Part shown: positions 25,643 to 34,868 of the stretch, one piece after another
Numbering within the stretch: the first letter of the stretch is position 1
Layout: each line of letters starts with the position of its first letter
Origin: Streptomyces griseoviridis
Lineage (GTDB): Bacteria > Actinomycetota > Actinomycetes > Streptomycetales > Streptomycetaceae
Reading direction: 5' to 3'
DNA length: 64,000 nt
NCBI GenBank assembly: GCA_014649155.1
Contig: BMSM01000018.1
Coordinates: 1-64,000, forward strand
Program-made: the position numbers and the translations under genes
The notes under the pieces: model-generated
Seen by the model: only the letters and a program-made list of their open reading frames with translations
What the model was told of the DNA's origin: nothing
Database searches by the model: none

Positions 25643-27100
25643 ATGCCGCTCACCCGCAGGGACTTCGCCAGACGCTCCGCCCTCACCGGCGCCGGGGTCG
25701 CGCTCACGGGCAGCGTCGGCGCCCTCGCCACCGCCCCCCACGCCCTCGCCGCCACAGACACCGACGTCGAGGACGCCGGCCAGGAGGAGCACGGGCACGC
25801 GCACGGCGTCGGCTACGGGCCGCTGCTGCCCGACCCCGACGGCATCCTCGCCCTGCCCGCCGGCTTCTCGTACCGCGTCATCACCCACAGCGGCCGGACC
25901 AGACTGGAGACGGGCGAGTACACCCCCTCGAACCACGACGGCACCGCCGCCTTCGCCGGCCCGCGCGGCACCACCCTGCTGGTCAACAACCACGAACTCG
26001 GCGGCCCCCGCGCGAACTGGCCGCACCCCGTCCCGCTCACCGAGGGCCTCGTCTACGACCCGGCGGCCTCCGGCGGCTGCACCGTCGTCGAGGTCCGCCC
26101 CGGCGGCGCGGTCGCGGAATGGGTCGGCATCGCCGGCACCGCCACCAACTGCGCGGGCGGCTCCACCCCCTGGGACACCTGGCTGACCTGCGAGGAGACC
26201 GAGGACCGGGCCGGCTCCAACGGCATGACCAAGGACCACGGGTACGTCTTCGAGGTCGACCCCGCCGACCGCCGCGCGGGCCGCGACCCGAAGCCCGTCA
26301 GGGCCTTCGGCCGGTACGCCCACGAGGCCGTCGTCATCGACCCGAGGCGCGGCCACGCCTACCTCACCGAGGACGCCTCCGGGCCCAACGGCCTGTTCTA
26401 CCGCTGGACCCCGCCGGAGGGCTTCCGCCACGGGCGGGGCAGGCTGCGCACCCTCGCCGACGACGCCGGACGCCTGGAGGCGTTCAAGTGCTTCGACTCC
26501 GGCGGGAAGTTCGTCGACGACCTCTCCCGCGCGACCAGGACCGGCACCGTGTACGGCGTCGACTGGGCCGAGGTCCCCGACCGGGACGCCCGGACCGTCT
26601 CCGTCCGCAAGCAGTTCACCACCGGCCAGGTCACCCGTGCCCGCAAGCTGGAGGGCATGTGGTGGGCGGACGGCGGCGCCTACGTCGTCTCCTCCTACGC
26701 CCGCTCCGAGAGCCCCGGCGTGCCGCACGACGGCCAGGTCTGGTTCTACGACCCGAGGCGCCGCACCCTCACCCTCAAGGTCCTCCTCGGCGTCAACCCG
26801 GACCCCGCCGCGGACGGTGCCTTCGACGGCCCCGACAACATCACCGTCTCCCCGTACGGCGGCCTGGTCGTCGCCGAGGACGGCGACGGCGTCCAGCACC
26901 TGTTCGGGGCGACCGAGAGCGGGAAGACGTACCCCATCGCCCGCAACGAGCTGAACCTCGGTACCGAGGAGGAGCCCGAGTACAGCGAGTTCACCGGCGT
27001 GACCTTCTCGCCCGACGGGCGCACGCTCTACGCCAACATCCAGACGCCCGGCATCATGCTCGCGATCACCGGGCCGTGGAAGCGGCAGAAGCGGCGCTGA
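25643..27100 (+). CDS. Tat-exported PhoX-family (DUF839) phosphatase
   Basis: Protein of 485 residues. Tat signal at about 1-37 (LTRRDFARRSALTGAGVAL, cleavage after ALAA). The PhoX/DUF839 beta-propeller follows with NCAGGSTPWDTWLTCEETE, KDHGYVFEVDP, GRYAHEAVVIDPRRGHAYLTEDAS and FDGPDNITVSPYGGL. PhoX enzymes are Ca/Fe-dependent alkaline phosphatases acting outside the membrane on phosphate esters. AGGAG at about 25633 sets the ATG at 25643. A PHO-box-like repeat upstream supports control by phosphate starvation. Confidence 0.88.
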   Translation: MPLTRRDFARRSALTGAGVALTGSVGALATAPHALAATDTDVEDAGQEEHGHAHGVGYGPLLPDPDGILALPAGFSYRVITHSGRTRLETGEYTPSNHDGTAAFAGPRGTTLLVNNHELGGPRANWPHPVPLTEGLVYDPAASGGCTVVEVRPGGAVAEWVGIAGTATNCAGGSTPWDTWLTCEETEDRAGSNGMTKDHGYVFEVDPADRRAGRDPKPVRAFGRYAHEAVVIDPRRGHAYLTEDASGPNGLFYRWTPPEGFRHGRGRLRTLADDAGRLEAFKCFDSGGKFVDDLSRATRTGTVYGVDWAEVPDRDARTVSVRKQFTTGQVTRARKLEGMWWADGGAYVVSSYARSESPGVPHDGQVWFYDPRRRTLTLKVLLGVNPDPAADGAFDGPDNITVSPYGGLVVAEDGDGVQHLFGATESGKTYPIARNELNLGTEEEPEYSEFTGVTFSPDGRTLYANIQTPGIMLAITGPWKRQKRR

Positions 27101-27103
27101 GGG

Positions 27104-27138
27104 GGACGGCCCGGGTCCGCGCGGGACCCGGGCCGTCC
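27104..27138. terminator. Bidirectional terminator
   Basis: GGACGGCCCGGGTCC (27104-27118) and its perfect complement (27124-27138) form a 15-bp stem with a 5-base loop. It lies between the convergent phosphatase and TerD-family genes. Confidence 0.85.
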
Positions 27139-27142
27139 GCGG

Positions 27143-28357
27143 TCACAGCGACTTGGCGGCCGGCTTGACCATCCCGCGGACCGTGCGGGACTTGACGAAC
27201 TCGCCCATCGCCGTCATGTCCCACTCGCCGGAGAACTGCCGGATCAGCTTGGCCATCATCACGCCGGTCTGCGGTTCGGCGGAGGTGAGGTCGAAGCGGA
27301 CCAGTTCCTCGCCGGTCGCGGCGTCCAGCAGACGGCAGTACGCCTTGGCGACCTCGGTGAACTTCTGGCCGGAGAAGGAGTTCACCGTGAAGACCAGGCC
27401 GGTGACCTCCTGGGGGAGCCGGCCGAGGTCCACGACGATGACCTCGTCGTCGCCGCCGCCCTCGCCGGTGAGGTTGTCACCGGAGTGCTTGATGGCGCCG
27501 CCCACGATGGACAGCTTGCCGAAGTAGCAGCTGTCGATGTGATTGCGCTGGGGGCCGTAGGCGATGACCGAGGCGTCCAGGTCGATGTCCTTGCCGCGGA
27601 AGGCCGGCTCCCAGCCGAGGCCCATCTTGACCTGGGAGAGGACCGGGCGACCGCCCTTGACCAGGGAGACGGTCTGGTTCTTCTGGAGGCTGACCCGGCC
27701 CTTGTCCAGGTTGATCTTCCCGGTGCCGGGCGCGGGGGCCGGCGGCGCGGCGGGGGCGGCAGGCGCGGCCGGGGCGGTGACCGGGGCGGGCGGGGGCTGG
27801 ACGGCGGCGGGCGCCGGGGGCGCGACCGGCTGGGGCGCGGCGGCCGGGGCGGCCGGTTCCTCGACCGTGACACCGAAGTCGGTGGCGATGCCGGCCAGGC
27901 CGTCGGCGTAGCCCTGGCCCACGGCGCGGGCCTTCCAGACGCCGTTGCGGAGGTACACCTCGACGATCACCAGGGCGGTCTCGGTGCCGAGCCGCGGGGG
28001 TGTGAAGGTGGCCAGGACGGAGCCGTCGGCGGCGTCGCGGATCGTGGCCGTGGGCTCGATGCCCTGGAAGGTCTGGCCCGCGGCGTCCGGGCTGGCGGTG
28101 ACGGCGATCTTCTCGATGCCCGGGGGGACCGCGGTGGTGTCGATGGTGATCGCGTCCGGGGCGGTGCCGCCGCCGGAGCGGTACGTCACGCCCGGGCCGG
28201 CGGGCTGGTTGTAGAAGATGAAGTCGTCGTCGGAGCGCACCTTGCCGTCGGCGGTGAGCAGCAGGCCCGATACGTCGAGGCGCACGGGCGCGGCGACGTC
28301 CACCGTCACGCGGGCGGCGGACAGGGGGATGTTCGAGCCGGGGGTCATAGCTGTCAT
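27143..28357 (-). CDS. Tandem TerD-domain protein
   Basis: Protein of 404 residues containing two TerD/stress-protein domains. The first is at about residues 1-165 (LLLTADGKVRSDDDFIFYNQP, FTPPRLGTETALVIVEVYLRNGVWKARAVGQGY). A Pro/Ala-rich linker of about 55 residues follows, and then a second, more divergent domain (VKMGLGWEPAFRGKDIDLDASVIAY, FDLTSAEPQTGVMMAKLIRQ). TerD proteins bind calcium and act in tellurite and other stress responses. In Streptomyces they are multi-copy and linked to development. ATG at 28357; 28348 is possible. Confidence 0.88.
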   Translation of the reverse strand: MTAMTPGSNIPLSAARVTVDVAAPVRLDVSGLLLTADGKVRSDDDFIFYNQPAGPGVTYRSGGGTAPDAITIDTTAVPPGIEKIAVTASPDAAGQTFQGIEPTATIRDAADGSVLATFTPPRLGTETALVIVEVYLRNGVWKARAVGQGYADGLAGIATDFGVTVEEPAAPAAAPQPVAPPAPAAVQPPPAPVTAPAAPAAPAAPPAPAPGTGKINLDKGRVSLQKNQTVSLVKGGRPVLSQVKMGLGWEPAFRGKDIDLDASVIAYGPQRNHIDSCYFGKLSIVGGAIKHSGDNLTGEGGGDDEVIVVDLGRLPQEVTGLVFTVNSFSGQKFTEVAKAYCRLLDAATGEELVRFDLTSAEPQTGVMMAKLIRQFSGEWDMTAMGEFVKSRTVRGMVKPAAKSL

Positions 28358-28460
28358 GCCGGATGAACGAGCGAGGGCGTTTTACCGTTCCCTTACCCGG
28401 CGAACGGGGGACCGGCAGGGGTTGACCGGGGGTTTTCGCCCCCGCCGCCCCTACCCGTCC

Positions 28461-28575
28461 CGTCCCCGGGGGCTGCGCCCCCGGACCCCTCTTCGGCCTG
28501 GACGGTCTCGTCCTCAAGCGCCGGACGCGCTGGAAGCGGACGGCCTCCTCCTCAAGCACCGGACGGGAGGAACGA
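28461..28575. repeat. Streptomyces intergenic repeat with hairpin and CTCAAG motifs
   Basis: An 8-bp stem, CCGGGGGC (28466-28473) and GCCCCCGG (28477-28484), is followed by two copies of a CTCAAG-C-CCGGACG motif (about 28513 and 28552). The layout matches GGGGGCTGCGCCCCC-type repeats common between Streptomyces genes. It can act as a terminator for the dehydrogenase operon ending at 28579. Confidence 0.6.
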
Positions 28576-28578
28576 TCG

Positions 28579-29568
28579 CTAGGGCGTCACCACGATCTTG
28601 CGGCCGACGCCCGCCGCGAACTGGTCCAGGGCCTGCGGGTAGCGGTCCAGGGGGATGCGGTCGCTGATGAAGACGTCGGGGTCGAGGACGCCGTTGGCGA
28701 AGAGTTCCGCGGCGCGCTCGTAGCTGTGCAGGACGGCCATGGAGCCCGTGATGGTGATCTCCTGGTTGTAGATGCGGTACGGGTCGATCTGCACGCGCGT
28801 CGCGTAGTCGGCCACGCCGAACTGGAGGAACGTACCGGCCTTGGCGACGCGGTCCAGGCCGTCCTGGATGGCCGCCGCGTTGCCCGTCGCGTCGATGACG
28901 AGGTCCCAGCCCTGGGGACGGTCCAGCTCGTCCGGGGTGGCGGCGGCGCCCGAGACGCCCAGGCCCCTGGCGGTCTCCAGACGGGCCGGGTTGAGGTCGA
29001 CCATGTCCACGCTGGCCGCGCCCGTCCGCTTGGCCAGCTCCAGCATCATCAGGCCCATCGTCCCGGAGCCGTAGATCAGGACGTGCGCCCCGAGGCGGGA
29101 CTGGAGGACGTCGTAGCCGCGTACCGCGCAGGAGAGCGGCTCGATCAGCGCCGCGTCCTGGGTGCGGACGTGGTCGGGGAGCTTCACGCAGTTCGCGACG
29201 GGGGCGACCGCGTACTCGGCGGCCCCGCCGGCCGTGGTCACGCCGATGGCCGCCCAGCGCTCGCAGAGGTTGTTGTGGCCGGTACGGCAGTAGCGGCACT
29301 CGTGACAGTAGAGGGAGGGGTCGACGGCGACCCGGTCGCCGACCGCGACCTCCGTGACGGCCGTGCCCACCCCGACCACCTCGCCGGCGAACTCGTGCCC
29401 CGGCGTGATCGGCAGCTTCGGCGCGAACTCGCCCTGGAGGATGTGCAGGTCGGTGCCGCACAGCCCGCACGCGGCGACCTGGACGACGACCTCGCGCGGC
29501 CCTGGCGTCGGGTCCGGGACCTCGGCCACGACGGCGCGGCCCACGGACTCGATGACGGCGGCCTTCAT
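28579..29568 (-). CDS. Zinc-dependent polyol/alcohol dehydrogenase
   Basis: Medium-chain dehydrogenase/reductase, 329 residues. Catalytic zinc ligands are C37 (CGLCGTDLH) and H58-E59 (GHEFAGE). Structural zinc cysteines are C88, C91, C94 and C102. The Rossmann segment is HVLIYGSGTMGLMMLELAKRTGA. With the ABC genes upstream it probably oxidises an imported polyol to a ketose; sorbitol, mannitol or arabitol-type substrates are possible. The ATG at 29568 overlaps the permease stop (ATGA). Last gene of the operon. Confidence 0.88.
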   Translation of the reverse strand: MKAAVIESVGRAVVAEVPDPTPGPREVVVQVAACGLCGTDLHILQGEFAPKLPITPGHEFAGEVVGVGTAVTEVAVGDRVAVDPSLYCHECRYCRTGHNNLCERWAAIGVTTAGGAAEYAVAPVANCVKLPDHVRTQDAALIEPLSCAVRGYDVLQSRLGAHVLIYGSGTMGLMMLELAKRTGAASVDMVDLNPARLETARGLGVSGAAATPDELDRPQGWDLVIDATGNAAAIQDGLDRVAKAGTFLQFGVADYATRVQIDPYRIYNQEITITGSMAVLHSYERAAELFANGVLDPDVFISDRIPLDRYPQALDQFAAGVGRKIVVTP

Positions 29569-30419
29569 TTCACGGCTCCCAACGACAGGCCCTGGACCAG
29601 CTTGTCCTGGGCGGCGAACCCCGCGGCGAGCACCGGCAGGGAGATGACGAGCGACGCGGCGCACACCTTGGCCAGGAACAGGCCCTGGCTGGTGATGAAG
29701 CCGGTCAGGAAGACGGGGGCGGTCTCGGCGACGACCCCGGTCAGAACCCGGGCGAAGAGCAGTTCGTTCCAGCTGAAGATGAAGCAGATGAGGGAGGTCG
29801 CCGCGATGCCGGGGAGAGCGATCGGGGCGACCACCCGGGCCAGGACGGTCGGCAGCCGGGCACCGTCCACCCGGGCCGCCTCGATGATCGCCACCGGCAC
29901 CTCGGCGAGGAAGGACTGCATCATCCACACCGCGATCGGCAGGTTCATGGAGGTGTACAGGATGACCAGCAGCCAGATGTTGTCCAGCAGGCCGGTGTTC
30001 TTGGCGAACAGATAGAGGGGCAGGAGGCCGGCCACGACCGGGAGCATCTTGGTGGAGAGGAAGAAGAACAGGACGTCCGTCCACTTCTTCACCGGGCGGA
30101 TGGACAGGGCGTACGCGGCCGGCAGGGCGAGGAGCAGGACGAAGAGGGTGGAGGCGACCGAGGCGACGACCGAGTTGGTCAAAGCCGGCCAGGGGCTCGC
30201 GCCGCCGCCCGCGCCGAAGAACTCCCGGTAGCCGTCCAGGGTCAGCGACGCCGCGAAGGACGGCGGGTTGGTGGCGGCGTCCTCCTCCGAGTGGAAGGAG
30301 GTCAGCGCCATCCAGGCGATGGGCAGGAAGAAGACGATCCCGGCCAGCCAGGCCAGCAGGCCCAGGGTCGCACCGCCGGTACGGCGGCGGCTTCGTACAG
30401 CGGCCACGGTGCTGCTCAT
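29565..30419 (-). CDS. Polyol ABC transporter permease 2
   Basis: MalG-type inner-membrane permease of 284 residues with six hydrophobic helices. The EAA loop, contacting the ATPase, is EVPVAIIEAARVDGARLPTVLARVVAPIALPGI. It is coupled by ATGA overlaps both to the permease before it and to the dehydrogenase after it. It resembles sorbitol/mannitol transporter subunits (SmoG class), inferred from the binding protein and dehydrogenase partners. Confidence 0.9.
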   Translation of the reverse strand: MSSTVAAVRSRRRTGGATLGLLAWLAGIVFFLPIAWMALTSFHSEEDAATNPPSFAASLTLDGYREFFGAGGGASPWPALTNSVVASVASTLFVLLLALPAAYALSIRPVKKWTDVLFFFLSTKMLPVVAGLLPLYLFAKNTGLLDNIWLLVILYTSMNLPIAVWMMQSFLAEVPVAIIEAARVDGARLPTVLARVVAPIALPGIAATSLICFIFSWNELLFARVLTGVVAETAPVFLTGFITSQGLFLAKVCAASLVISLPVLAAGFAAQDKLVQGLSLGAVK

Positions 30420-31357
30420 GCGCGGCCCACCTCCTCGCGGAACAGGGACGACACCACGCGCAGCGCGAAGGTCGCGATGATGATCGAACCGATGACGACC
30501 AGGACGCCGGCGGCCGAGGCGAGGCCGTTCTCGTGGGCCTGGTAGAAGCTCTGGTAGACGGTGTACGGCAGGTTGGCGGTGCCCAGGCCGCCGGAGGTGA
30601 TCGTGAAGACCGCGTCGAAGTTCTGCACGATGTAGATCGAGCCGAGCAGGGCGCCCAGTTCGAGGTAGCGGCGCAGGTGGGGCAGGGTCAGGTGGACGAA
30701 GATCTGCCAGTCGCCCGCCCCGTCGACCCGGGCGGCCTCGATCTGCTGCTGGTCCCGGCTCTGCAGCCCGGCCAGCAGGATCAGCATCATGAACGGGGTC
30801 CACTGCCAGATCAGGGACAGCTCCACCGCGAGCAGCGGGGTGTTGGAGATCCAGTCGGGCTGGGGGCCGCCGACGTAGTGCAGCAACCCGTTCAGCAGGC
30901 CGTACTCGGGGTTGTACAGGACGTGCTTCCAGAGCAGGGCCGCCGCCACCGGCACGACCAGGAACGGGGCGATCAGGAGGGTGCGGACCACGCCCCGGCC
31001 CTTGAACCTCCGGTCCAGGAGCAGCGCGAGGGCCAGGCCCAGGACCAGGCTGGCCAGGACCACCGCGACGGTGAGCAGGATCGTCGTCCACACCGACTTG
31101 CGCAGGTCGGGATCGGTGAGGACGTCGCCGTAGTTGGCGAGGCCGGCGAAGTGGCGGGCGTCCGGGTAGAGGGCGTTCCAGTCGAAGAAGGAGATCACCA
31201 GCGTCGCCACGAAGGGCAGCTGGGTGACCACGATCATGAAGATCAGGGCCGGGAGCAGCGGGGCCCGGGTGGCCCAGGCGCGCAGCCGCGCGGAGGGCTG
31301 CCGCGGCCGGGTGCTGACGTCGGGTGCGGCCACGGGGGCCGTCGTCGTGGCGGTCAT
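30416..31357 (-). CDS. Polyol ABC transporter permease 1
   Basis: MalF-type permease of 313 residues. It has a Pro/Thr-rich N-terminus, about six helices and the EAA loop RDQQQIEAARVDGAGDWQIFVHLTLPHLR. The ATG at 31357 overlaps the binding-protein stop, and the stop overlaps the second permease start. It forms the membrane pore with the protein at 29565-30419. The operon encodes no ATPase. Confidence 0.9.
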   Translation of the reverse strand: MTATTTAPVAAPDVSTRPRQPSARLRAWATRAPLLPALIFMIVVTQLPFVATLVISFFDWNALYPDARHFAGLANYGDVLTDPDLRKSVWTTILLTVAVVLASLVLGLALALLLDRRFKGRGVVRTLLIAPFLVVPVAAALLWKHVLYNPEYGLLNGLLHYVGGPQPDWISNTPLLAVELSLIWQWTPFMMLILLAGLQSRDQQQIEAARVDGAGDWQIFVHLTLPHLRRYLELGALLGSIYIVQNFDAVFTITSGGLGTANLPYTVYQSFYQAHENGLASAAGVLVVIGSIIIATFALRVVSSLFREEVGRA

Positions 31358-32724
31358 CGTCCCTCGTACTCCTCGGCGATCTCTTCGGCGAGCGCTTGTG
31401 ACTTCTTCAGGGCCGCCTCGACGGACTGGCGTCCGGCGATGGCCGCGCTGATCTCCTGGGAGACCTTGGTGCCGAGGTCGGTGAACTCCGGGATGCCGAC
31501 GAACTGGATGCCGGGCGCCGGACGCGGCTGCACCCCGGGGTCGGTGGGCCTCGCCCCCTCGATCGCCTCCTTGGTCATCTCCTGGAAGGCGGCGGCCTCC
31601 TGCCGGTAGGCCGGATTCTCGTAGGTGGAGGCGCGCTTGCCGGCCGGGACGTTGGACCAGCCGATCGTGTCGCCGACGAGCTGCTCGTACTCCTTGCTGG
31701 ACGCCCAGGAGACGAACTTCCACGCCTTGTCGGGGTTGCGGGATGCCTTCTGGATGCCCCAGGCCCAGGTGTAGAGCCAGCCGGCCGACTCGGTCTTCTC
31801 GACCGGGGCGGGGGCGTAGCCGAGCTTGCCCTTGACGGGGGAGTTCGCCGCCTCCAGGGAGCCGGCCGCGGAGGTGGCGTCGTACCACATGGCGACCTTG
31901 CCCTGGGTCATGTTGTTCAGGCACTCGGCGAAACCGGCCTGCGGGGCGCCGGACTCGCCGTGCTCGCGGACCAGGTCGACATAGAACTTCACCGCCTCGC
32001 CGAACTCGGGGGAGTCCAGGCGGGCCTTCCAGTCCTTGTCGAACCAGGTGCCGCCGAAGGTGTTCACCACGGTGGTCAGCGGCGCCATCACCTCGCCCCA
32101 GCCGGGCAGGCCGCGCAGGCAGATGCCCTTCATGCCGGACTCGGCGCCGTCGGTCTTCGCGGCGAGGTCGGCGACCTGCTGCCAGGTGGGGTGCTCGGGC
32201 ATGGTCAGGCCCTCCTTCTCGAAGATGTCCTTGCGGTACATCAGGAAGGAGGACTCGCCGTAGAAGGGCTGGCCGTAGAGCTTGCCGTCGTCCCCGGTGA
32301 GGGACTCGCGCATCGGCTTGAGGACGTCCTGCTCGTCGTAGGCGGTGTCCTTCGCCGCGTAGGAGTCCATCTCGCGCAGCCACTCGTTGCGGGCGTAGAT
32401 GGGGATCTCGTAGTTGGAGAGGGTGGCGACGTCGTACTGGCCGGCCTGGTTGGCGAAGTCCTGGCTGATCTTGTCGCGGACGTCGTTCTCCGGCAGCACG
32501 GTGAAGTTCACCTTGATGCCGGTCTCCTTGGTGAAGTGGCCGGCGGTGAGCTTCTGCAACTCGACCATCTGCGGGTTGTTCACCATCAGCACGTTGATGG
32601 CGTCGCCGCCGGAACCCGCCCCGCCCGCCCCGACCCAGCAGCCGGAGAGCAGCGGGGCGAGCAGCGTCCCTGCGGCGGCCATGGCGAGCGTGGCTCGCGG
32701 CCTCCGTCGGCTCTGGGTTCGCAT
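31354..32724 (-). CDS. Polyol-binding lipoprotein of ABC transporter
   Basis: Extracellular solute-binding protein of 456 residues, anchored by lipid at C29 in the lipobox LLSGC. The mature sequence, including MVELQKLTAGHFTKETGIKVNF and DFANQAGQYDVATLSNYEIP, resembles sorbitol/mannitol-binding proteins of the family-1 class. It starts 80 bases after the DeoR regulator gene, on the same strand. Ligand identity is inferred, not shown. Confidence 0.9.
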   Translation of the reverse strand: MRTQSRRRPRATLAMAAAGTLLAPLLSGCWVGAGGAGSGGDAINVLMVNNPQMVELQKLTAGHFTKETGIKVNFTVLPENDVRDKISQDFANQAGQYDVATLSNYEIPIYARNEWLREMDSYAAKDTAYDEQDVLKPMRESLTGDDGKLYGQPFYGESSFLMYRKDIFEKEGLTMPEHPTWQQVADLAAKTDGAESGMKGICLRGLPGWGEVMAPLTTVVNTFGGTWFDKDWKARLDSPEFGEAVKFYVDLVREHGESGAPQAGFAECLNNMTQGKVAMWYDATSAAGSLEAANSPVKGKLGYAPAPVEKTESAGWLYTWAWGIQKASRNPDKAWKFVSWASSKEYEQLVGDTIGWSNVPAGKRASTYENPAYRQEAAAFQEMTKEAIEGARPTDPGVQPRPAPGIQFVGIPEFTDLGTKVSQEISAAIAGRQSVEAALKKSQALAEEIAEEYEGR

Positions 32725-32804
32725 GGATCGCTCCTGTACATATGGGGAGGTAACGGGCGGCAGAGAGGTGACCCCGCCCCGCGAGGGGGAGGAACGGGAC
32801 GGGG

Positions 32805-33575
32805 TCAGACGCGGATGACCTGGGGGCCCAGCAGCGAGTAGCGGTGGGCCTCGGAGGCGGGCAGCAGGGTGCTGGTGACGATCGCCTCCAGGCAGCCGAT
32901 CTCCGCGAACCGGCAGAAGCTGACCGCTCCGAACTTGGTGTGCACGCCCGCGAACACCGTGCGCCGCGCGGCGCGCACGGCCTGGGCCTTGACCTCGCTG
33001 ACCGCCGGGTCGGGAGTGGTCAGGCCGTGTTCGCGGGAGATGCCGTTGGCGCCGATGAAGGCCAGGTCGATGACGAACCCGGACAGCATCTTGGTGGTCC
33101 AGTGGTCGACGGTGGCCAGGGTGCCCGCCCGTACCCGGCCGCCGAGCAGGAGGACGGAGGCGTGGTCGGCGCCGGCGAGCGCGCCGGCCACCGGCAGGGA
33201 GGCGGTGACCACGGTCAGCGGCCGGTCGGCGGGGAGGGCCTCGGCGATGAGCTGGGGGGTGAAGCCCTCGTCGACGAAGACCGTCTCGGCGTCCCCGAGG
33301 AGCTGTGCCGCGGCGGCGGCGACCCGGCGCTTCTCGGGGACGTGGCTGGTGGCGCGGACGGCGAGGGTGGTCTCGAACCCGGCGCTCTCCACCGGGTAGG
33401 CGCCGCCGTGGGTGCGGCGGACCAGGCCGTGGTCCTCCAGGGCCCGCAGGTCCCGGCGTACGGTCTCCTTGGCCACGCCGAGTTCGGCGGCGAGGACGGT
33501 GACGTCGACCGAGCCGGCGGCGCGGGCGGCCCGGACGATCTCCCGCTGGCGCTCTTCCGCCGTTCTCGTGCCCAT
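32805..33575 (-). CDS. DeoR-family regulator of the polyol operon
   Basis: Protein of 256 residues. The N-terminal DeoR helix-turn-helix is at about 5-60 (RQREIVRAARAAGSVDVTVLAAELGVAKETVRRDLRALEDHGLVRRTHGGA). The C-terminal sugar-phosphate-sensing domain shows VFVDEGFTPQLIAEAL, LLGGRVRAGTLATVDHWTTKM and LAFIGANGISREHGLTTPDP. It heads the operon, so autoregulation through the CCCGTTC repeats upstream is likely. ATG at 33575. Confidence 0.9.
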   Translation of the reverse strand: MGTRTAEERQREIVRAARAAGSVDVTVLAAELGVAKETVRRDLRALEDHGLVRRTHGGAYPVESAGFETTLAVRATSHVPEKRRVAAAAAQLLGDAETVFVDEGFTPQLIAEALPADRPLTVVTASLPVAGALAGADHASVLLLGGRVRAGTLATVDHWTTKMLSGFVIDLAFIGANGISREHGLTTPDPAVSEVKAQAVRAARRTVFAGVHTKFGAVSFCRFAEIGCLEAIVTSTLLPASEAHRYSLLGPQVIRV

Positions 33576-33601
33576 GTCACACCTGCCTTGCGCGCGCCGT
33601 T

Positions 33602-33811
33602 GCCCGTTCGGGCCCGGTGGGGCCCCGGTGAAGAGTTCTACAGCGGGCGTGCGGCGCTGACCAGGTCTGTTGCCGAGCCGATACTGCCCGCTTGTGCCCG
33701 TTCCGGTCGGCGGGTCACCGCCGTGGACCTGGGGCGCGGCGGCGCGGGGCGTCTGATCGGGCAGCGCGGATGCCCGAACGGGAGGAGGACGGGCCCGTTC
33801 GGTGCCCGTCC
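33602..33811. promoter_or_regulatory. Cluster of CCCGTTC repeats, candidate DeoR operators
   Basis: The 338-base gap upstream of the DeoR gene has no gene but several related elements. TGCCCGTTCGGGC is at 33602-33614, TGCCCG at 33685, TGCCCGTTCC at 33695, TGCCCGAACGGG (inverted) at 33771 and GCCCGTTCGG at 33793, followed by TGCCCGTCC at 33803. Repeated short elements are usual for DeoR-type operators. Confidence 0.45.
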
Positions 33812-33913
33812 TCTGTATGACTGCTGTGCGTTTCGGCCAGCACGGCCGGTACGCGAGGGTCGGCCGACCGGCCCGAAGGCGCCGGCGGGGCCGGCGCGCG
33901 GGCCGCGCGCGGG

Positions 33914-34723
33914 TCAGTACGGCCAGATCGGCGGGTCCGTGACGAAGTGGCCGCCGAGCCGGGCGTGCGCGGGGTTCTCCGGGTCGAGTTCGCCCTGCTC
34001 GGCGATGAGCTTCGCGGCGTACGGCTCGGAGTCGTCGCACGGCTCGTAGCCGAGCGCCCGCGCGGTGCTCAGGTCCCACCACAGGCGGGTGTTGGCGGAG
34101 GAGCCGTAGACGACGGTGTGGCCGACGTCCTCCGCGGTGAGCGCGGCGTGGAAGAGGCGGGCGCCGTCGGCGGGGCTCATCCACACCGAGAGCATCCGCA
34201 CGCTGGTCGGCTCCGGGAAGCAGGAGCCGATGCGGACGGAGACGGTCTCGATCCCGTGCTTGTCCCAGTAGAACTGGGCGAGGTCCTCGCCGAAGGACTT
34301 GGACAGGCCGTAGAAGGTGTCCGGGCGGCGCGGGGCGTCGACGGGGATCAGGGGGTCGTCGCCCTGGGGGCGCGGGGTCCAGCCGAGGGCGTGGTTGGAG
34401 GAGGCGAAGACGATCCGGCCGACGCCCTCCTCGCGGGCGGCCTCGTAGACGTGGTACGTGCCCTCGATGTTGGCCTTGAGGATCTTCTCGAAGGAGGCTT
34501 CCAGGGAGATGCCGGCGAGGTGGACGATCGCGTCGACCCCGCGGACCGCCTCGCGCACCGCGTCCCGGTCGGCGAGGTCGGCGACGACGGCGTCCGGCTC
34601 CCCGTCGATGGGGCGCAGGTCGAACAGGCGCAGGTCGTAGCCGAAGGCGGGCAGCAGATTCCGCATCAGGGTGCCGAGGCCGCCGGCGGCGCCGGTGAGC
34701 AGGACGGTGCGGGGAGCGGGCAT
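33914..34723 (-). CDS. udh: Uronate dehydrogenase
   Basis: NAD-dependent short-chain/extended dehydrogenase of 269 residues that oxidises D-galacturonate or D-glucuronate to the aldarolactone. The nucleotide motif is TGAAGGLG (10-17), followed by VHLAGIS, FASSNHALGW and the catalytic YGLSKSFGE with Y138 and K142. The SSNHALGW and MSPADGARLF stretches and the length fit bacterial Udh. GGAGA precedes the ATG at 34723. It diverges from kdgD, the later pathway step, which supports the assignment. Confidence 0.88.
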   Translation of the reverse strand: MPAPRTVLLTGAAGGLGTLMRNLLPAFGYDLRLFDLRPIDGEPDAVVADLADRDAVREAVRGVDAIVHLAGISLEASFEKILKANIEGTYHVYEAAREEGVGRIVFASSNHALGWTPRPQGDDPLIPVDAPRRPDTFYGLSKSFGEDLAQFYWDKHGIETVSVRIGSCFPEPTSVRMLSVWMSPADGARLFHAALTAEDVGHTVVYGSSANTRLWWDLSTARALGYEPCDDSEPYAAKLIAEQGELDPENPAHARLGGHFVTDPPIWPY

Positions 34724-34825
34724 CCTCGGGTCTCCTTGAATCGCCGGTACGGCGCCGTACGGCGCGGTACCGGGGGCCGGGCTCGGTGTCGTACACATCC
34801 GCATATGGCATTCACAAGCGTGGAC

Positions 34826-34855
34826 ACGCTAGGGAAGCGGGTCGTCGGGCGTCAA
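34826..34855 (-). promoter_or_regulatory. Promoter of udh
   Basis: On the minus strand TTGACG (34850-34855), an 18-base spacer and TAGCGT (34826-34831) give a good housekeeping-type promoter about 100 bases upstream of the udh start codon. Confidence 0.7.
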
Positions 34856-34868
34856 GGGTGCCGCATGC

